Positions 60,827 through 64,000 of a DNA stretch of 64,000 nt are shown one piece after another. The translations under genes and the position numbers were made by a program. Source of the stretch: Rotaria sordida (lineage: Eukaryota > Rotifera > Eurotatoria > Philodinida > Philodinidae); contig CAJNOL010000641.1 of NCBI GenBank assembly GCA_905250125.1, positions 52,029-116,028 of the forward strand, read 5' to 3'. The number at the start of each line of letters is the position of its first letter. The first letter of the stretch is position 1. Below the pieces are notes generated by a model, which had not been told where the DNA came from, searched no databases, and saw only the letters and a list, made by a program, of their open reading frames with translations.

Positions 60827-61133
60827 ATAAAAACAAAAAAAACCACCACATATTGTTTTTTTTTGTTGCTTTCTTTCAATCATATCCAAAAAATATATAT
60901 ACATACACATACAGAGATGATGTTGAATGAGAAGAAAAAGAGATTACTCATATTTTTTTTGTAGTAAAGAAAAAAAAACAAACAAACAAACAAACAAACA
61001 AAAAAAAAAGAAGTTGATATGTATACACAAAGTTTGAGATTGTTTTTCTGTTTTGCTTTTATTTTGTTCATTCTCTAAATTTTTTTGTTTTTATTTTTTG
61101 TTAACGAACTCAAAAACGAACGAAGAAAATCAT
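60827..61133. other. Convergent 3' flanks with (AAAC)n repeat
   Basis: 307 bp between two stop codons, serving as 3' UTR/termination DNA for both genes. An (AAAC)n tract lies at about 60977-61002 and several A and T runs occur. Confidence 0.5.
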
Positions 61134-63327
61134 TTACATATTTTTCATACTGTTGAGTTCGTTTATTAATTCAAGTACTTGTGGCGAACGTGTTGGTGAA
61201 TGTACATTATCACGAAGTAAACAATCAATAAATGATAATGTCATTTCAAGTTTACCATATGTTATTTCAAAAACTGTATATGTTGCAAATAATGTACATA
61301 TTGCTGTTAAAAAATCTGTTAATGGTCGATGAAATAATTGGACATAATCTAATTCAATATTATATGCAATTGATGATGATGATTTAGCATCAAAAAATAT
61401 TGTAGCTGGATGTTCACCACGAATAATTGGCCATGGAGATTGTGTATCCTTGAAAAACAAAACAAAAAAAAAAAAAGTGTTTTTTTTTTGAAAAAAGAAA
61501 ATAATTTTTATTTTTTACTTTATCTGGTGCAATAAGTAAAAATTGATATTCACCAAAATAACATGCAACAATTAAAATAGCGAATGTATCAGCTAATACT
61601 AAAACGAAAAAAAAAAAAAAAACATTATTCCTAACAAAGCATTAAATGATTATATTACTTTGTTCTAATTGTGGTCGTTGAGATAGAATAGTATGATATG
61701 AAAGAAGTATATCCGGTGCACAACCAGTTTCTTTAGCAAGACGTATAATTGGTTTTGATATTGAACGAAGTTTATGTATTAAAACAGTTTGAATAGGAAT
61801 GTTTGTTTGCATATGAAAATCAGCAAGTAACTAAAAAAAAAAAAAGAATTTTTTTTTCTTCTAAAAACAAACGAGAATAAAATGAAATACAAACACATGA
61901 ATGTAATTGTAATGCTGGATATTCGGTAAGAATTTCAGTTGTATTATGTGTTTTAACAAAATTTCGTCGTATTTCAAATGTCTCTTTAAAATAATCTGAT
62001 ATAAGTGATATATCAGGATCATCTGTAGCTGCTAATGTTTCCTGCATAGCTGTTATACAACTACGTAAACGATTTGCTTCATCTTCATCAAGTTCATCAT
62101 TATTATCACTTGTTTGATCCTATATTTGAAAAACCAAAAATAAAAATAAGAATTTCCAAAACAAAAAAACAATCCCTTACAGTATCCTTTCCATTTGTTG
62201 GCATTTCACCTGATTCATATTGTCCATCGTCAGAATCAACTTCAAATTCATGTCGTGAACGTTTTTGTCCATTTGACGTTTGTGCTAATTTTTCTTCACC
62301 TAATTCATCATCACCGGACATACGATCATAACCATTTTCACCAGTCATTGATTGTGTTACATCAATATAAGATGTAGCTGTACGACGTCCACGTTTAAAT
62401 TTACCTTTTATACCATCAATCCATGCACCCTAAAAAAAAAATTATATAAAATATAACTAGAAGATTTTAACTACACAATAAGATATATTTCGATTTCTTC
62501 TATCTGAAGTTCTACTTTTGATATGTCATCGAATTCAAATTTTTTGGACCCGATCCAATAGACTTGACTACGATGAATGTAGCGCTATCTATCGACATAC
62601 CAACAGTGCACACAGTAGAACTTGATATGGTTCTGTAGTTAAAAGTTTATAGTCGCTTTTTTTAAATATTTCACTCACTTCTCCACCATCTGTTGATGAT
62701 TCAAGAAATGGATAAGCTTTAACAAGTGCTGAAGCTACAGTTTTATATTGTCGAGCATTTGGATACCTGAAAATGAAAATTTAAAAAAAGTTTTTTTTTT
62801 TTTTTTTGTTGAAATTAATTTCTTTACCAAAGATTATATGTACGAGTAAGATCATCGTAAATAGATGAGATTAAAAGATTTCGATAATATGTACGGAGTT
62901 TAAATGCACTTGCATCTTGTGATGCAAGTGCTAAACGAAGTGTATCTGGAAAATGTGGTAATTTATATACATGAGGAAATGTATGTTTTGTATCATTTTC
63001 ATTTGCATCTCCATTTTGTTGAAGACTAAAATAAGAATAATGATATAGAAAAAAAAATTTTTTTTTTGTATTTTCTTACCTCATCGCTGGACTTGAAAAA
63101 TATTTTGGTTCACGTTTAAGTGTTTTTAATGGTGGACCTTTTGGTGTAAGTCTTTGTGGAATTTGTGAACGTTCAGAATATGATCCTCGAGAATGATGAT
63201 GTTGATGATGACCATTTGTAGCTGTTGGTATTGGTGAATTTGAATTTGATGATTGTTCAATACCATTATCAAATGATGATGATGATGCAATAACATGAGC
63301 AGCTATTTGATGTGCTGCTGAATGTCG

Positions 63328-63362
<35 letters not shown>

Positions 63363-63992
63363 GTCCATTTATTGTTGTTGTTGTTGTTGATGATGAAGGA
63401 AGTGTTTTTTTTGAATTAATTTCAGTAGCATGTCTTTGTTTAAGTATTTGTAATAAATCAAGAAATTGTACTTCAAGTTTAATAGTTGGAAAAAGACGTA
63501 CAACCATTGATTCACTAAGTTTAAGTAATGTTGGACCATCAATATCATTGTCTAAATTAATGACAAAAACAAACATGCTTATTTATGATACATGACGAAA
63601 GAAAAGATTATTTCGCTTTTTTTATCCTCATCATAATCAACACATGATAAATAAATGAGACAACGCCCTGTCCTTTTACCCTTTGTAAAATTGATTAAAC
63701 ACAAAAAAAAAAACACACAGTTCTAATGATGTTTTCGATCGACTTTTGATTCTTTTTCTTTATACCAAAAAATTTAATGTCTTATTTTTTTTTGTGTGTG
63801 TATGTATTTACCTCGAAAAACTTTTTCAAATGCGCCAAAATTTGATTCATGAAGCCAAGCAACAACAGCATCGGCATCCCATTGCAATATATGCGATTTC
63901 TACAAAAAATCGATTTAAACGTTAGATTTTACAAAAGAAAAAAACAAAACTTTAAAAAAATATTTTACCGTAGAAACTACTGCCGAATCCAT
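61134..63992 (-). CDS. SAM-domain protein, SAMD3-like
   Basis: About ten exons from the ATG at 63990-63992 to the stop at 61134-61136. Residues from about 10 form a sterile alpha motif: LQWDADAVVAWLHESNFG, GPTLLKLSESMVVRLFPTIK and LEVQFLDLLQILK. A low-complexity stretch follows with poly-Asn (ATT repeat at 63328-63360), His and Ser. Next comes FPHVYKLPHFPDTLRLALAS, a conserved YPNARQYKTVASALVKAYPF segment and an acidic linker. The C-terminal part contains ISDYFKETFEIRRNF and a hydrophobic region with FAILIVACYFGEYQFLLIAP. The SAM plus YPxxxQY..VAxALVxxYP arrangement matches SAMD3-type proteins of animals, whose role is poorly known. If the gene has further 5' exons they lie beyond the window. 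Confidence 0.7.
62523..62580. repeat. Short dispersed repeat in a SAM-gene intron
   Basis: Matches 55458-55507 in the Mondo intron in the same orientation: a GTCATnnnGATTCAAAnTTTT block followed by GGACC and a GATCnA segment. It sits inside a longer-than-usual SAM-gene intron and resembles one end of an interspersed element. Confidence 0.45.
63328..63360. repeat. (ATT)n coding microsatellite (poly-Asn)
   Basis: Eleven ATT units on the plus strand encode eleven consecutive Asn in the SAM-domain protein read on the minus strand. Confidence 0.9.
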
Positions 63993-64000
63993 TATATTTG

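Overview
The window is eukaryotic nuclear DNA, strongly AT-rich. Its genes are split by many very short introns (about 45-90 nt, GT..AG) and a few introns of 0.5-2 kb. Gene content is clearly metazoan: HHEX, a Mondo-type bHLH-ZIP factor, a multi-Tudor protein, 14-3-3, PP5, Sec61 gamma, EMC2 and a DD3-3 family protein. Splice acceptor-like sites just upstream of several start codons, and a PP5 start codon directly after an AG only 156 bp behind SEC61G, suggest spliced-leader trans-splicing. A rotifer, perhaps a bdelloid, would fit this style and content, but that is an inference; nothing here proves the taxon.

Layout. 1-269: first coding exon of EMC2 (-). 270-7336: gene-poor DNA with a piggyBac-type element (409-2056, holding a 120-N gap) and a long foldback element (3605-4672). 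7337-8412: 14-3-3 (-). 10435-24370: one 25-exon gene (-) for a protein of about 1,945 residues with seven Tudor cores and an RGG-rich centre; its long introns carry foldback elements. 24371-30550: intergenic, with three more inverted-repeat elements. 30551-34189: PP5 (-), and 34346-35767: SEC61G (-), closely spaced on one strand. 35768-41183: long intergenic stretch. 41184-42796: HHEX (+). 45770-50082: DD3-3-like secreted protein (-). 50421-57243: Mondo (MLXIP/MLXIPL-type) factor (+), divergent from DD3-3 across 338 bp. 58763-59674: coiled-coil protein of unknown function (-). 60332-60826: intronless four-helix membrane protein (+). 61134-63992: SAM-domain protein resembling SAMD3 (-).

The genes do not form an obvious pathway. 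The striking feature is the number and variety of non-autonomous long inverted-repeat (foldback) elements: at least ten, from several sequence families, found between genes and inside introns of the Tudor gene, SEC61G, DD3-3 and Mondo. None carries a recognisable transposase. Transcribed foldbacks would form long double-stranded RNA, which is noteworthy next to a multi-Tudor gene of the kind that works in piRNA silencing, but any functional link is speculation. I found no CRISPR array, rRNA, tRNA or prokaryote-type defence system.
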